Positions 51,554 to 61,250 are shown, counted from the first letter of the stretch. The stretch: 64,000 bases of DNA from Mesorhizobium sp. C432A (GCF_030323145.1 NZ_CP100470.1:3203001-3267000); one strand, 5' to 3'. Made by a program: numbers and translations. The notes: generated by a model from the letters alone, not told the origin.

Positions 51554-52933
51554 ATGCGGATCGCCGTGAAGATCATCAAATGGCTGCTCGGCCTGGTCGT
51601 GCTGGCGATAGCCGCGCTGTTTGCCTGGCTCTACGTCGCTCCGCCCGACCTGATCCGCGTCGGTTCCGGCTATTCCGCCAAGATTGTCTGCTCGAATGTT
51701 TTTATCGCCGGCCGTGATCCCAATGAGGTGCTGGCCATCGACGTGCAGGCGCCCGGCCATCCGCTGCTCAGGCTGATGAAGGTGTCGGTCGACAAGAACA
51801 GGGGGACCGTCTCGGCCGGGCTGCTTGGCTTCCTCGGCAAGAGCGTTGCCGTTGCGCGCGCCGGCCTGGGTTGCGCCTCGGTTCCCGATGGCGACGTCGG
51901 CAAGGCACGGCGCACGTCAATCTCTGCCGAGGCGTCGGCGGCCACCAAGGGCGATCTGTGGCCCGAGGGAGATCGAGTCGATGCCTCGCAAAATCCCGAA
52001 ATCAACAAGATCCTCGACGGTGCGGCGATGACCGGCATCGGCATGCGCGCCGTGGTGGTGGTCAAAAATGGCCGCATTGTTGCGGAGCGTTATGGCGACG
52101 GCTTTTCGGCGAAAACGCCGCTGCTGGGCTGGTCGATGACCAAGACAGTCAACGCCGCGCTCGTCGGCACGCTGGTCAAGGACGGCAAGATGGCGGTGAC
52201 CAATCAGGGCCTGTTCGGCTCATGGAAGGCGGACGGCCGCGCCGCCATCAGCCTTGCCGATATGATGGCGATGTCGAGCGGACTCGAGTTCAACGAGGAT
52301 TATGGCGACGTTGCCGATGTGACGCGCATGCTCTACCTCGAACCGGATATGGCGGGCTTCGCCGAGGCCAAGCCGCTGACCGGCGACGTCGGCAAGGTCT
52401 TTTCCTATTCGAGCGGCACGGCGGTGATGCTGTCGCGGCTGTGGCAGGATGCTATCGGCGACAAGGACAAGGCGCTGATGTGGCCAAGGGCAGCGCTGTT
52501 CGGGCCGCTCGGCATGCAAAGCGCGGTGCTCGAAACCGACGAGGAGGGTACCTTTGTCGGCTCATCCTACCTCTATGCCACGGGGCATGACTGGGCGCGG
52601 TTCGGCCAATTCCTGCTGCAGGGCGGCGTCTGGAACGGCAACCAGATCCTGCCGGCCGGTTTCGTCGACTGGATGCGCGAACCGGCACCGGCCTCGAAAG
52701 TCTACGGCAAGGGGCAACTTTGGATCGAAGCCCCGGGGGACGAAGGAAATCCCGGCGCCGGCGTCGCCGCCGGCCTGCCCAACGATACCTACTGGATGGA
52801 GGGCCATGACGGCCAGACGGTCGCCATCATCCCGTCGGAGCAACTGGTGGTGGTGCGGCTGGGGTTGACGCCGGCCAAGCTCGGCTACCGGCCGCAGGTG
52901 ATGGTCGGCGCGCTGATGAAGGCACTGCGCTAG
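51554..52933 (+). CDS. Serine hydrolase of the class C beta-lactamase family
   Basis: The 459-residue protein begins with a membrane anchor (IIKWLLGLVVLAIAALFAWL). It has the SxxK nucleophile in LLGWSMTKTVNAALVG, a YSS motif in FSYSSGTAVMLSRLW, and HDGQTVAIIPSEQLVVVRLG as the third motif. This family includes esterases and 6-aminohexanoate-dimer hydrolase-like enzymes as well as beta-lactamases; the substrate is not known. The ATG at 51554 follows GGGACGGAAAG. Confidence 0.87.
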   Translation: MRIAVKIIKWLLGLVVLAIAALFAWLYVAPPDLIRVGSGYSAKIVCSNVFIAGRDPNEVLAIDVQAPGHPLLRLMKVSVDKNRGTVSAGLLGFLGKSVAVARAGLGCASVPDGDVGKARRTSISAEASAATKGDLWPEGDRVDASQNPEINKILDGAAMTGIGMRAVVVVKNGRIVAERYGDGFSAKTPLLGWSMTKTVNAALVGTLVKDGKMAVTNQGLFGSWKADGRAAISLADMMAMSSGLEFNEDYGDVADVTRMLYLEPDMAGFAEAKPLTGDVGKVFSYSSGTAVMLSRLWQDAIGDKDKALMWPRAALFGPLGMQSAVLETDEEGTFVGSSYLYATGHDWARFGQFLLQGGVWNGNQILPAGFVDWMREPAPASKVYGKGQLWIEAPGDEGNPGAGVAAGLPNDTYWMEGHDGQTVAIIPSEQLVVVRLGLTPAKLGYRPQVMVGALMKALR

Positions 52934-52942
52934 CTCCCTTTA

Positions 52943-53048
52943 CCCTCCCCTTTATGGGGAGGGTCGGCGCGTAGCGCCGGGGCGGGGTGCCTAGCGCTTC
53001 ACCCCCACCCGCGCCTTCGGCGCGACCTCCCCCATCGAGGGGGAGGTG
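52943..53048. repeat. Inverted pair of two-stem repeats between two convergent genes
   Basis: The left copy (52943-52989) has stem CCCTCCCC/GGGGAGGG, stem CGGCGC-gta-GCGCCG and tail GGGCGGGGTG. The right copy (53000-53048) is the same layout inverted (CACCCCCACCC, GCGCC-ttc-GGCGC, CCTCCCCC/GGGGGAGG). The right copy is translated as the C-terminus of BtaB. Confidence 0.85.
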
Positions 53049-53713
53049 AGGTCCTGCGATTCGACGATCGCCAGCCAGGCATAGCCGCGATAAAGCGTGC
53101 GGAAACGGAAGGTTGCGCCGGTTCGTCGAGATTCCGATTCCACGACTTCGCGCAGAGATTCACGCGGCGTGACATGGAATTTCTTGAGCCAACCGCGCAG
53201 CAATGTCCGGAACCAGCCGGGCAGACCTTCCTGCTGGCCGAAGTCGACGACATGCAAGGAACCACCGGGCGCAAGTGCTGCAAGGGCTGCTGAAACCGTC
53301 TTTTCCCAACCGGGGATCATCGACAGGGAATAGGAGACGAAGATGCGGTCGAAGCGCTCGACGCCGAACAGCGTCTTGGCGTCGAAATCGGTGGCGTCGC
53401 CGCGCGCCAGCACGGCGCGGCCGGACAGGCCGTCGCGGCCGATCGCCTTGCTCGCCGTCTCCAGCATCTCGGCCGAGATGTCGAGGCCGTAGAGGCGGGC
53501 GTCGGGATAGCGGCGGGCGGCAAGCGCGATGTTGCGGCCGGTGCCGCAGCCAAGTTCGAGCACTCTGCCATTCGCCGGCACATCCAGCCCGGCTATCATC
53601 TGGTCGCGGCCAAGCAGATAGTATTTGCGGGTCAGGTCGTAGATATGGCGTTGCCAGCGATAGACGCCGTCCATCAGTTCGGCATGGTCGGCCGGCAGCT
53701 CGCTCGCGCTCAT
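52991..53713 (-). CDS. btaB: BtaB, diacylglycerylhomoserine N-methyltransferase
   Basis: The 240-residue SAM methyltransferase has VLELGCGTGRNIALAARRYP, LYGLDISAEMLETASKAIG and YSLSMIPGWEKTVSAAL, and begins with the BtaB-like MDGVYRWQRHIYDLTRKYYL. BtaB adds three methyl groups to the homoserine head group, completing the betaine lipid DGTS. The ATG overlaps the btaA stop by 4 bp. The last residues (LTSPSMGEVAPKARVGVKR) are translated repeat DNA rather than native sequence. Confidence 0.9.
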   Translation of the reverse strand: MSASELPADHAELMDGVYRWQRHIYDLTRKYYLLGRDQMIAGLDVPANGRVLELGCGTGRNIALAARRYPDARLYGLDISAEMLETASKAIGRDGLSGRAVLARGDATDFDAKTLFGVERFDRIFVSYSLSMIPGWEKTVSAALAALAPGGSLHVVDFGQQEGLPGWFRTLLRGWLKKFHVTPRESLREVVESESRRTGATFRFRTLYRGYAWLAIVESQDLTSPSMGEVAPKARVGVKR

Positions 53714-54957
53714 GCCGCGCGCTTCACATAGAGGTGGAAGCCGCCATAGATGGCCGAGCGGTCGCGGGCCGAACAGTCGCGCGAGGCCTCGTCCTCGTAG
53801 GTCCACTGGTCGAGCAGCGAGATCGAGACGCGGCCCGGCAGCAGGCTGGGCTCGGCGGCGGTACGGAAGATGACTCGGGCGCCGACCGAGGCGGTGCGGG
53901 TGATCTCCGACCAAAGGGCATTGAGCTGGTCGTTCGTCATCCAGTCCTGCGCGTCGAGCAGGACGAAACGATCGACGGTGCTTGCGTCCTTGCCGGCCAG
54001 AAATTCGATCAGATTGGCGTGGTGGATGCCGACGCGATCGACATTGTTGCGGATCGCCTTGTAGTTGGCCTCTTCTAGATAGGCGGGCAGGGCGGCCTCA
54101 CCCGGATTGGGATAGCGACGGGCGAAGGCTTGCCAAGCGAAGTAGTTGTTCTTCAGCGGAAAATCGCAAGCGAGCTTTTCCAGCCGGGCCTTCAGCACGC
54201 TGGCCATCGAACCATCGCCCGAGGTGATCAGCGAATCGTACTGCGCCGGCGGAATGCCGAGGCCGAACAGCGAAGCCTTGCGCGAGGTAGCCCAGCGCAA
54301 CAGCTTCTTGTCGAAGACCGGCGCCAGCTCTTCGTTGAAGAAGCGGCGCTGGTCGGCGAGGCTCTTCGACGCCATGATACCGGCGGGATCGACGCCGAAG
54401 AATTTGGCGATGCGGTGGCCCATGGCGATGAACAGGCCGAGCAGGCCGGTCTGGTAGAAATTGCGGTCGAAGACGGTGATGCGCCGGCGGCCGCGCCAGC
54501 TGCGACGCTCCCAATAGTGGCGGCTGACCGGGTCGAGATGCGGCGCGATGAAGCGGTCATAGGCTTGCGAATTGTGGTTGGTGTCGGCGGCGCCGAAGAA
54601 ACGGAACAGATCGCCCTGCGAGGGCAGATGCCGCACCGCCTCCAGCTTCATCCGGTTCAAGGCGATGTGGGCGGCGTTGAGGTCGACCGCATCGACGCGT
54701 TCAGGCGAGCGGGTGAGGTAGGCGAGGATGTTGCAGCCGCCCGACGCTATGGTGACGACGCGGTGGCCCTGGCCAAGCTGCATGGCCTCCATGTCGACTT
54801 CAGGGTCTTCCCAGATCTGCGGATAGACGAGACCGGAAAACAGAAGCGCAAACAGCCGTTCGGAAAGGCCGGCCTTCGACAGCGGGCGGTTCTGGTAGAC
54901 GGCCTTTCCAACTTCCTTGCCGCGGCGAAAAACGAGATCCGAGGAGACGTCCGTCAT
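53710..54957 (-). CDS. btaA: BtaA, diacylglycerol 3-amino-3-carboxypropyltransferase
   Basis: The 415-residue protein starts MTDVSSDLVFRRGKEVGKAV and carries YPQIWEDPEVDMEAM, VVTIASGGCNILAYLTRSPE and FVLLDAQDWMTNDQLNALW, the DUF3419/BtaA features. It moves the aminocarboxypropyl group of SAM onto diacylglycerol, the first step to DGTS. This lipid replaces phospholipids when phosphate is scarce, and a strong PhoB box is 50 bp upstream. A start 18 bases earlier is possible. Confidence 0.92.
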   Translation of the reverse strand: MTDVSSDLVFRRGKEVGKAVYQNRPLSKAGLSERLFALLFSGLVYPQIWEDPEVDMEAMQLGQGHRVVTIASGGCNILAYLTRSPERVDAVDLNAAHIALNRMKLEAVRHLPSQGDLFRFFGAADTNHNSQAYDRFIAPHLDPVSRHYWERRSWRGRRRITVFDRNFYQTGLLGLFIAMGHRIAKFFGVDPAGIMASKSLADQRRFFNEELAPVFDKKLLRWATSRKASLFGLGIPPAQYDSLITSGDGSMASVLKARLEKLACDFPLKNNYFAWQAFARRYPNPGEAALPAYLEEANYKAIRNNVDRVGIHHANLIEFLAGKDASTVDRFVLLDAQDWMTNDQLNALWSEITRTASVGARVIFRTAAEPSLLPGRVSISLLDQWTYEDEASRDCSARDRSAIYGGFHLYVKRAA

Positions 54958-55006
54958 GGCAAAGTGATTCCCCATTTGCTTTGCCGCAAGCGGGTAACTC
55001 AGGGGC

Positions 55007-55024
55007 ATGACAGGCGGGTGACAG
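55007..55024 (-). promoter_or_regulatory. PhoB box upstream of btaAB
   Basis: On the minus strand it reads CTGTCACCCGCCTGTCAT, two CTGTCAY heptamers with the standard 4-bp spacer. A weaker third half-site (GCGTCAA) lies one 11-bp period further upstream. This implies phosphate-starvation control of betaine-lipid synthesis. Confidence 0.85.
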
Positions 55025-55039
55025 CCTGTTGACGCGAGT

Positions 55040-58000
55040 TCAGGCCTTGCCAAATCCCCCCGGTGTCGGCGTCGTCAGGATGACGGCGTCGCCGGCGTCG
55101 AGCACGGTCTGGTCGCAGGCCTTCAGCGTCTCGACGCTGCCGTCCTGGCGGCGGACCTTGGTCGAGCCGACCTCGCCGTCACTGCCGCCATCGAGGCCTT
55201 GCGGCGGGCGGTTGCGGTGCGAGGACAGGATGGCGCATTCCATCTTTTCGAGGAAGCGGATGGTGCGCCTGGTGCCGTCGCCGGCGCTCCATTTGCCCTT
55301 GCCGCCGGAACCTTCGCGGATGTGGAAATCCTCGAGCATGACGGGAAAGCGCAGTTCCAGCACCTCAGGGTCGGTGAGGCGCGAATTGGTCATGTGGGTG
55401 TGGACGCCGGATGTGCCGGCAAAGCCGCGGCCGGAGTTCATCCGGCCTGCCGGCGAGCCGGAGCAGATGGTCTCGTAATACTGGTACTGCTTGTTGCCGA
55501 AGGTCAGGTTGTTCATCGTGCCTTGCGCATTGGCCATGGCACCCATGGCGCCGAACAGCGCGTTGGTGACGTGCTGCGAGGTCTCGACATTGCCGGCGAC
55601 GACGGCGGCGGGGTAGGCGGGCTTCAGCATCGAGCCTTCGGGGATGATGATGTTGATCGGCCGCAGGCAGCCGGCATTCATCGGGATCATGTCCTCGACC
55701 ATGACACGGAAGGCATAGAGCACGGCGGCGCGGGCGACGGGCTCGGGCGCGTTGAAATTGTTCTTCTCGACCTTCGAGGTGCCGGTGAAGTCCACGGTCG
55801 CCTCGCGCTTTTGCCGATCGACGGTAATCTTCACCTTGATCACCTGGCCGGTGTCGGTCGGGTATTCGTACTCGGAACTATCGGGCAGCCGCTCCAGCAC
55901 GCGGCGAACGCTTTCGGCGGCGTTGTCCTGGACATGGCCCATATAGGCTTCGACGACATCGAGGCCGAAATGGCCGACCATCTTGCGCAATTCCGCCACG
56001 CCCTTTTCGTTCGCGGCGATCTGCGCCTTGAGGTCGGCGATGTTCTGGTGCGGGTTGCGGGCGGGGTAGGGGTGGTCGGTGAGCAGCGTTTGCAACTCCG
56101 CCTCGCGGAATTTTCCACGATCGACGACCCGGAAATTGTCGAACAGCACGCCTTCCTCGTCGACCGTGGTGGCAAGCGGCGTCATCGAGCCGGGAGCCGT
56201 GCCGCCAATGTCGGCATGGTGGCCGCGCGAGGCTACGTAGAAGATTACTTCCTCCCCCCTTGAGGGGGAGGTGGCGGCGGAGCCGCCGGAGGGGGTCGTT
56301 GCGGCAGTGCTCGACGCTCTTGTGGTGCCTTCTGAGAGGACCCCACCCGGCCGCTGCGCGGCCACCCTCCCCTCAAGGGGGAGGGAAAACACCGGCGTCA
56401 CCACCGTGATATCAGGCAAATGCGTGCCGCCATTATAGGGGGCGTTCAGCGCAAAGACGTCGCCGGGATGGATGTCGCCGGAGTTCAGCCGGATGATGGT
56501 TTCGACCGAGCGGTCCATGGAGCCGAGATGCACCGGCATGTGCGGCGCGTTGGCGACCAGCGCTCCATGACGGTCGAAGACGGCGCAGGAAAAGTCCAGC
56601 CTTTCCTTGATGTTGACGGAATAGGCGGTGTTCTGCAGCGTGACGCCCATCTGCTCGGCGATCGACATGAAGAGGTTGTTGAAGACCTCCAGCATCACCG
56701 GATCGGCTTCGGTACCGAGGGCAGCCGTGCGAACTTTCCGTTCCGTGCGGCGAATGACGACGTGATTGAGGTTGGTGATTTCGGCCTGCCAGCCCGGCTC
56801 GACGACGATGGTCTGGTTCGGCTCGATGATCAAAGCGGGGCCTGGGACCAGATTGGATGGGCGCAGGTTTTCGCGGCGATGGATGCCGGCCTCATGCCAG
56901 CGGCCCTCGGTGTAGATGCGCCGCGTTCCCGACGCACCCGCTTCAACCCTTGCCGGTCCGGCGGGCGCAACGGCTTCGGCCGTGGTCTCGACGATCTCGG
57001 CGCCTTCCACGCCAACGGTCTCGACGATCATCGGCTTGTCATCATAGACGAACCCGAACTGCGCCTTGTGGGCGATTTCGAAATCGCGCCTGGCCTGGAA
57101 GATCGAGTCGCCTTCGAAATTCACCGGCAGCGTGGTGTCGGTGCCGTCATAGCGGATGTGCAGCACCGGCTTTGCCGCAATCTTGTCCTCGGCGATGCCT
57201 TGCGCTGCCAATTCGGCGATGACGGCTTTTTTCAACGTGCCGATGAGGCTGCCCATCTGGGTCCTGGATTCTTCGGCAAGCGGCTTCAGGAGCGCCTGCT
57301 GGCGCGACGCGAAAACCGACGACAGGCCGATACCATAGGCTGAGAGCAGACCGGAGAAGGGGTGGATCAGTACCGCCTCCATGCCGAGCGCGTCGGCAAC
57401 CAGGCAGGCATGCTGGCCGCCGGCGCCGCCAAAACAGTTCAAGAGATATTCGGTGACATCGTAGCCGCGCTGCACGGAGATCTTCTTGATAGCATTGGCC
57501 ATGTTTTCCACCGCGATGGTAACGAACCCTTCGGCGACGGCTTCCGGCGTGCGGCCATCGCCGATTTCGACGGCCAGCGCAGCGAATTTTTTGCGCACGG
57601 CGGCCACATCGAGCGGCTGGTCCTGGCCTGGGCCGAAAATTGCCGGGAAGAAATCGGGCTGCAGCTTGCCCAGCATGACATTGGCGTCGGTGACGGCCAG
57701 CGGGCCGCCGCGCCGGTAGGCGGCGGGGCCAGGATTGGCGCCGGCGGAATCCGGGCCGGCGCGGAAACGGCCGGCTTCGTAGTGCAGGATCGAGCCGCCG
57801 CCGGCAGCGACGGTATGGATGCGCATCATCGGCGCACGGATGCGCACGCCGGCGACCTCGGTGTCGAAGGCGCGCTCATACTCGCCGTCATAATGGGCGA
57901 CGTCGGTCGAGGTGCCGCCCATGTCGAAACCGATGACTTTCTCGAATCCGGCGAGTTTCGCCGTCTCGACCATGCCGACGACACCGCCGGCCGGGCCGGA

Positions 58001-59014
58001 CAGCAGCGCGTCCTTGCCCTGAAACATGTCGGCGGCGGTAAGCCCGCCCGACGACATCATGAACATCAGGCGAGGGTTCTCCCTCCCCCTCGAGGGGAGG
58101 GTGGCGGCGAAGCCGCCGGGTGGGGTCGCCGCGGCAGTGCTCGACGCTTTGGTGGTGCCTCCTGAGAGAACCCCCTCTGTCGGCTTTGCCGACTGCCCTT
58201 CGCTATGGCTCCGGGCGTTCGTCGCTGAAAAAGCCAAATCGTTGGCTTTTTCTCGGCCTTTGGCCGACCGCTCCTCACCCCCCACAAGTGGGGAGATTGG
58301 CGTCGCGCCCAGTTCTCCCGCCACCCTTTGCACATAGCGCGACAGGATCGGCGACAGATAGGCATCGACCACGGTGGTGTCGCCGCGGCCGACCAGTTTG
58401 ATCAGCGGCGAGACTTCATGGCTGACCGAGACTTGGCTGAACCCGATCTTGCGGCAGACTTTCGCCACCGCCTTCTCGTGGTCGGGATATTTCCAGGCAT
58501 GCATGAAGACGATGGCCACCGCATCGATGCCGTCGGCCTTCGCCTGTTCGATGGCGGGCCGGCAGGCGGCGATGTCGAGCAAGCGCTCGACCTCGCCATT
58601 GGCGCGCACACGCTCGTCGATCTCGATGACTCGCTCGTAGAGCTGTTCGGGAAGGATGATCTCCTTGGCGAAGATGTCCGGCCGCGCCTGATAGGCGATC
58701 TTCAGCGCGTCGCGAAAGCCCTTGGTGATGAGCAAAAGCACACGGTCGCCCTTGCGCTCCAGCAGCGCATTCGTGGCAACGGTGGTACCCATCTTGACGT
58801 CACCGACCAGGCCCGGAGGAATAGCGGTGCCGGATTTCAGCCCCAGAAGCTCGCGGATGCCGGCTATGGCCGCGTCGGGATAGGCTTCGGGATTTTCCGA
58901 CAGGAATTTCCTGGGATGCAAACCGCCTTGCGGATCACGTCCGATCACGTCGGTAAAGGTGCCGCCGCGGTCGATCCAAAAATCCCATTTCTTGTCCACG
59001 CAGAACTCCGGCAT
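55040..59014 (-). CDS. Fused hydantoinase/5-oxoprolinase (HyuA-HyuB type) with two repeat insertions
   Basis: The 1324-residue protein starts [17 protein letters not shown], the HyuA N-terminus, and has [18 protein letters not shown] and [18 protein letters not shown]. The HyuB half begins around residue 770 ([20 protein letters not shown]) and includes [13 protein letters not shown]. The family usually has about 1200 residues; without two in-frame insertions (about residues 235-311 and 877-921) it would be about 1202. It hydrolyses 5-oxoproline or hydantoins with ATP. The start at 59014 is preferred. Confidence 0.88.
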   Translation of the reverse strand: MPEFCVDKKWDFWIDRGGTFTDVIGRDPQGGLHPRKFLSENPEAYPDAAIAGIRELLGLKSGTAIPPGLVGDVKMGTTVATNALLERKGDRVLLLITKGFRDALKIAYQARPDIFAKEIILPEQLYERVIEIDERVRANGEVERLLDIAACRPAIEQAKADGIDAVAIVFMHAWKYPDHEKAVAKVCRKIGFSQVSVSHEVSPLIKLVGRGDTTVVDAYLSPILSRYVQRVAGELGATPISPLVGGEERSAKGREKANDLAFSATNARSHSEGQSAKPTEGVLSGGTTKASSTAAATPPGGFAATLPSRGRENPRLMFMMSSGGLTAADMFQGKDALLSGPAGGVVGMVETAKLAGFEKVIGFDMGGTSTDVAHYDGEYERAFDTEVAGVRIRAPMMRIHTVAAGGGSILHYEAGRFRAGPDSAGANPGPAAYRRGGPLAVTDANVMLGKLQPDFFPAIFGPGQDQPLDVAAVRKKFAALAVEIGDGRTPEAVAEGFVTIAVENMANAIKKISVQRGYDVTEYLLNCFGGAGGQHACLVADALGMEAVLIHPFSGLLSAYGIGLSSVFASRQQALLKPLAEESRTQMGSLIGTLKKAVIAELAAQGIAEDKIAAKPVLHIRYDGTDTTLPVNFEGDSIFQARRDFEIAHKAQFGFVYDDKPMIVETVGVEGAEIVETTAEAVAPAGPARVEAGASGTRRIYTEGRWHEAGIHRRENLRPSNLVPGPALIIEPNQTIVVEPGWQAEITNLNHVVIRRTERKVRTAALGTEADPVMLEVFNNLFMSIAEQMGVTLQNTAYSVNIKERLDFSCAVFDRHGALVANAPHMPVHLGSMDRSVETIIRLNSGDIHPGDVFALNAPYNGGTHLPDITVVTPVFSLPLEGRVAAQRPGGVLSEGTTRASSTAATTPSGGSAATSPSRGEEVIFYVASRGHHADIGGTAPGSMTPLATTVDEEGVLFDNFRVVDRGKFREAELQTLLTDHPYPARNPHQNIADLKAQIAANEKGVAELRKMVGHFGLDVVEAYMGHVQDNAAESVRRVLERLPDSSEYEYPTDTGQVIKVKITVDRQKREATVDFTGTSKVEKNNFNAPEPVARAAVLYAFRVMVEDMIPMNAGCLRPINIIIPEGSMLKPAYPAAVVAGNVETSQHVTNALFGAMGAMANAQGTMNNLTFGNKQYQYYETICSGSPAGRMNSGRGFAGTSGVHTHMTNSRLTDPEVLELRFPVMLEDFHIREGSGGKGKWSAGDGTRRTIRFLEKMECAILSSHRNRPPQGLDGGSDGEVGSTKVRRQDGSVETLKACDQTVLDAGDAVILTTPTPGGFGKA
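56251..56385. repeat. Palindromic composite element inserted in frame in the hydantoinase gene (HyuB half)
   Basis: This 135-bp (45-codon) segment has a left repeat (CCTCCCCC/GGGGGAGG, CGGCGG-ag-CCGCCG, GAGGGGGTC), a spacer of about 40 bp, and an inverted right repeat (CCCCACCCGG, CCGctgcgCGG, CTCCCC/GGGGGAG). It encodes [20 protein letters not shown] and further residues absent from the family pattern. The spacer is shared with the element at 58081. Confidence 0.85.
58081..58311. repeat. Longer palindromic composite element inserted in frame in the hydantoinase gene (HyuA half)
   Basis: This is about 231 bp (77 codons) with a left repeat like that at 56251 and the same spacer (gcggcagtgctcgacgct). 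Its right half is extended with extra hairpins (GAAAAAGCCAA/TTGGCTTTTTC, GTCGGC-ttt-GCCGAC) and ends in ATCTCCCC-type stem sequence on the minus strand. Boundaries are approximate. Confidence 0.8.
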
Positions 59015-59176
59015 TGCATTTGGGTCCAGACTGTTAGTTCGGCATCGCCCGGCCCGCAATCGGTAGTGCGCGGATGTTACATCAGGAAACGCAACGTTAC
59101 GAAACTCATGGCCGTTTGATGCATTTTGCCTTCGACCGTTCACCGCAACGTGAGCGTGTGTTGAAGGAGAGATGTC

Positions 59177-59374
59177 ATGAAAAAGCTCATTCTTGCTTCC
59201 GTTTCCGCCCTGGCCCTGTTCGGCGTTGCCGCCTGCAGCGACAGCGGTACGGATAACACCACCACCCAGAGCACCAATCCGCCAGCCGCCGAGCCCATGA
59301 AGCCGGCGACGCCGGATGCACCGAAGCCTGCAGAACCGGCTCCGGCAACACCTGCTCCTGCCCCCGCGCAGTAG
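59177..59374 (+). CDS. Small Pro/Ala-rich lipoprotein
   Basis: The 65-residue protein has a lipoprotein signal ([15 protein letters not shown], Cys at the lipobox) and a short low-complexity tail rich in Pro, Ala and Thr ([17 protein letters not shown]). It resembles small surface-tethered spacers; no function is known to me. GAAGGAGAG precedes the ATG, a strong ribosome-binding site. It is followed by a terminator. Confidence 0.72.
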   Translation: MKKLILASVSALALFGVAACSDSGTDNTTTQSTNPPAAEPMKPATPDAPKPAEPAPATPAPAPAQ

Positions 59375-59406
59375 CAGCAGTCCCGGTCACTTTGACGTGA
59401 CGAGAG

Positions 59407-59434
59407 AGGAGGCCGGCTCCGCGCCGGCCTTCCT
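59407..59434 (+). terminator. Terminator after the small lipoprotein gene
   Basis: GGCCGGC-tccgc-GCCGGCC with flanking AGGA/TCCT gives a stable hairpin. Only a modest T-rich stretch (TTTAGG) follows. The remaining sequence up to 59582 holds no recognised feature. Confidence 0.6.
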
Positions 59435-59582
59435 GCGTTTAGGTCGATTCGGGGCTCAAGGGCCTTGAACCGGCTCTTTTCTACGGTTTGGGATCTGGCG
59501 CGTCGGTTGCTTGCGCAAATCGATCCACTCTGCGGCGCTGTCTTGGCTTGATAGCAATGGCCGGCGGCCCTAATAAGCGCTC

Positions 59583-60302
59583 ATGTCGATTTGGGATCGC
59601 CTCGGCGACTTCATCAACCGCGTTTCATCTTCAGCCACGTCCGGTGTAGCCGATGTGGTCGAGGCCGTGCGCACGGTTTTCTCCGGTGACGCTGATCTGC
59701 GCCGGCGCGTCGCCTTCTCTGTGGCGATGATTGCGCTGTCGGCCAAGATGGCCAAGGCCGATGGCATCGTCACCCAGGACGAGGTTCGCGCGTTCCAGGA
59801 AATATTTGAGGTGCCGCGAGAACAGACCCGCAATGTGGCGCGGCTTTACGATCTGGCCAAGCGCGACGTCGCCGGGTTCGAGACCTATGCCGAGAGTATG
59901 GCGCAGATGTGCGGCTCGGGCCATTCGAACTGCGTCATGCTGGAAGACATACTCGACGGTCTGTTCCATATCGCCAAGGCGGACGGGCTGGTGCATGAGC
60001 GCGAAGGGATTTTCCTGCACCGTATTGCCGAGATTTTCCGCATCGACGAGGTGCACTACGAGGCCATCATGGCCAGGCACGTCAATCTCGGCGCCGGCGA
60101 TCCCTATATCGTGCTCGGCATTGAGCGCGGCAAACCGTTCGAGGAGGTCAGGAAGCGATACCGCAAGCTGGTCTCCGACAATCATCCGGACCGGCTGATC
60201 GCGCGCGGCCTGCCGCAGGAATTCATCAAGATTGCAACGACCAGGGTCGCGGCGATCAACGCGGCCTATGAAATGATCGAGCGGGGCCTCAGGCACGCAT
60301 GA
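59583..60302 (+). CDS. DjlA-like protein: TerB-type domain plus J domain
   Basis: The 239-residue protein has a helical TerB-like region (VAFSVAMIALSAKMAKADG, DVAGFETYAESMAQM, ILDGLFHIAKADGLVHE) and a C-terminal DnaJ domain with HPD in VSDNHPDRLI, preceded by LGIERGKPFEEVRKRYRKL. It fits DjlA-type co-chaperones that stimulate DnaK, though no N-terminal membrane anchor is obvious. It overlaps by 4 bp the following amidase gene. Confidence 0.83.
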   Translation: MSIWDRLGDFINRVSSSATSGVADVVEAVRTVFSGDADLRRRVAFSVAMIALSAKMAKADGIVTQDEVRAFQEIFEVPREQTRNVARLYDLAKRDVAGFETYAESMAQMCGSGHSNCVMLEDILDGLFHIAKADGLVHEREGIFLHRIAEIFRIDEVHYEAIMARHVNLGAGDPYIVLGIERGKPFEEVRKRYRKLVSDNHPDRLIARGLPQEFIKIATTRVAAINAAYEMIERGLRHA

Positions 60303-61066
60303 GCGGCTTCCCGCCCGACGAGCCAAGCGCGGAGGTCAGGGTATCGCCGAATTTCGGCCCGCGGCGCGAAACGCTCAGGCCCGACATGATCGTGCTGCAC
60401 TATACCGGCATGGCGACGGGTGCTGCCGCCGAAGCCTGGTTGTGCGACCCCGCAAGCGAAGTCTCGTCGCACTACCTCGTCCATGAGGATGGCCGCATCA
60501 TCCAAATGGTGCGCGAAAGCGACCGCGCCTGGCACGCCGGTGCAAGTTCCTGGTTCGGTCGTCGCGACATCAACTCCTGTTCGGTCGGCATCGAAATCGT
60601 CAATCCCGGCCATTCGCTCGGCTATTCGGCCTTTCCCAAGCGGCAGGTGGAAGCGGTGATCGGGCTTTGCCTTGGTATCATCGAACGCCATTCCATTGCG
60701 GCGCAAAGGGTGCTTGCCCATTCCGACATCGCGCCGGGGCGCAAGATCGACCCGGGCGAGAAATTCCCCTGGAAGGCGCTGTTTGCGGCCGGGGTCGGCC
60801 ATCTCGTGCCTGCGGCGCCGGTCCGGCGCGGCGCGGCGCTGAAAGCCGGCGATACCGGCGCCGAGGTCGAGACACTGCAGTCGATGCTGGCGCTCTATGG
60901 CTATGGCGTCGAGATATCAGGTGTCTTCGACCGCCAGACCGAAATCGTCGTCGAAGCTTTTCAGCGGCATTTCCGACCGCGCCTGGTGGATGGTGTCGCC
61001 GACGGCTCTACGTCTAGCACGCTGCAAAGCCTGCTGACTTCCCTTACGTCAGTTGCCTCTAAATAA
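60299..61066 (+). CDS. N-acetylmuramoyl-L-alanine amidase (AmiD-like)
   Basis: The 255-residue protein has an Amidase_2 domain with zinc ligands in MIVLHYTGM, WHAGASSWFGRRDINSCSVG and HSDIAPGRKIDPGEKFPW, followed by a peptidoglycan-binding domain (LKAGDTGAEVETLQSMLALY). It cuts the muramic acid-L-alanine bond. No signal peptide is evident at the N-terminus (MSGFPPDEPSAEVRV), so it may act on recycled muropeptides in the cytoplasm. ATGA coupling with the DjlA-like gene is clear. Confidence 0.87.
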   Translation: MSGFPPDEPSAEVRVSPNFGPRRETLRPDMIVLHYTGMATGAAAEAWLCDPASEVSSHYLVHEDGRIIQMVRESDRAWHAGASSWFGRRDINSCSVGIEIVNPGHSLGYSAFPKRQVEAVIGLCLGIIERHSIAAQRVLAHSDIAPGRKIDPGEKFPWKALFAAGVGHLVPAAPVRRGAALKAGDTGAEVETLQSMLALYGYGVEISGVFDRQTEIVVEAFQRHFRPRLVDGVADGSTSSTLQSLLTSLTSVASK

Positions 61067-61250
61067 TCTTTTTCTGATATTCAAGTTACAGCCTGTCACT
61101 GAAAGTGAATTGCCTCGCCTTGTTCGACACAAATTCCGCCCTCAAAGGCGGTTCGTGCAAGTTATCGGACCTCCAGCCCCCCGGATGCTCCGATATTGAT
61201 TAGGCGTTGCTGCGTGAAGATCTTCGCGCGGCCAAACAGAACGGGACCAC

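Noticed and set aside
58230..58260. Strong hairpin GAAAAAGCCAA/TTGGCTTTTTC as a terminator
   Set aside because: It lies inside the hydantoinase coding frame as part of the inserted repeat and has no associated gene end.
20640..58311. GC-rich palindromes as a CRISPR array
   Set aside because: The copies are far apart, in inverted pairs and with variable stems, without regular spacers or cas genes.
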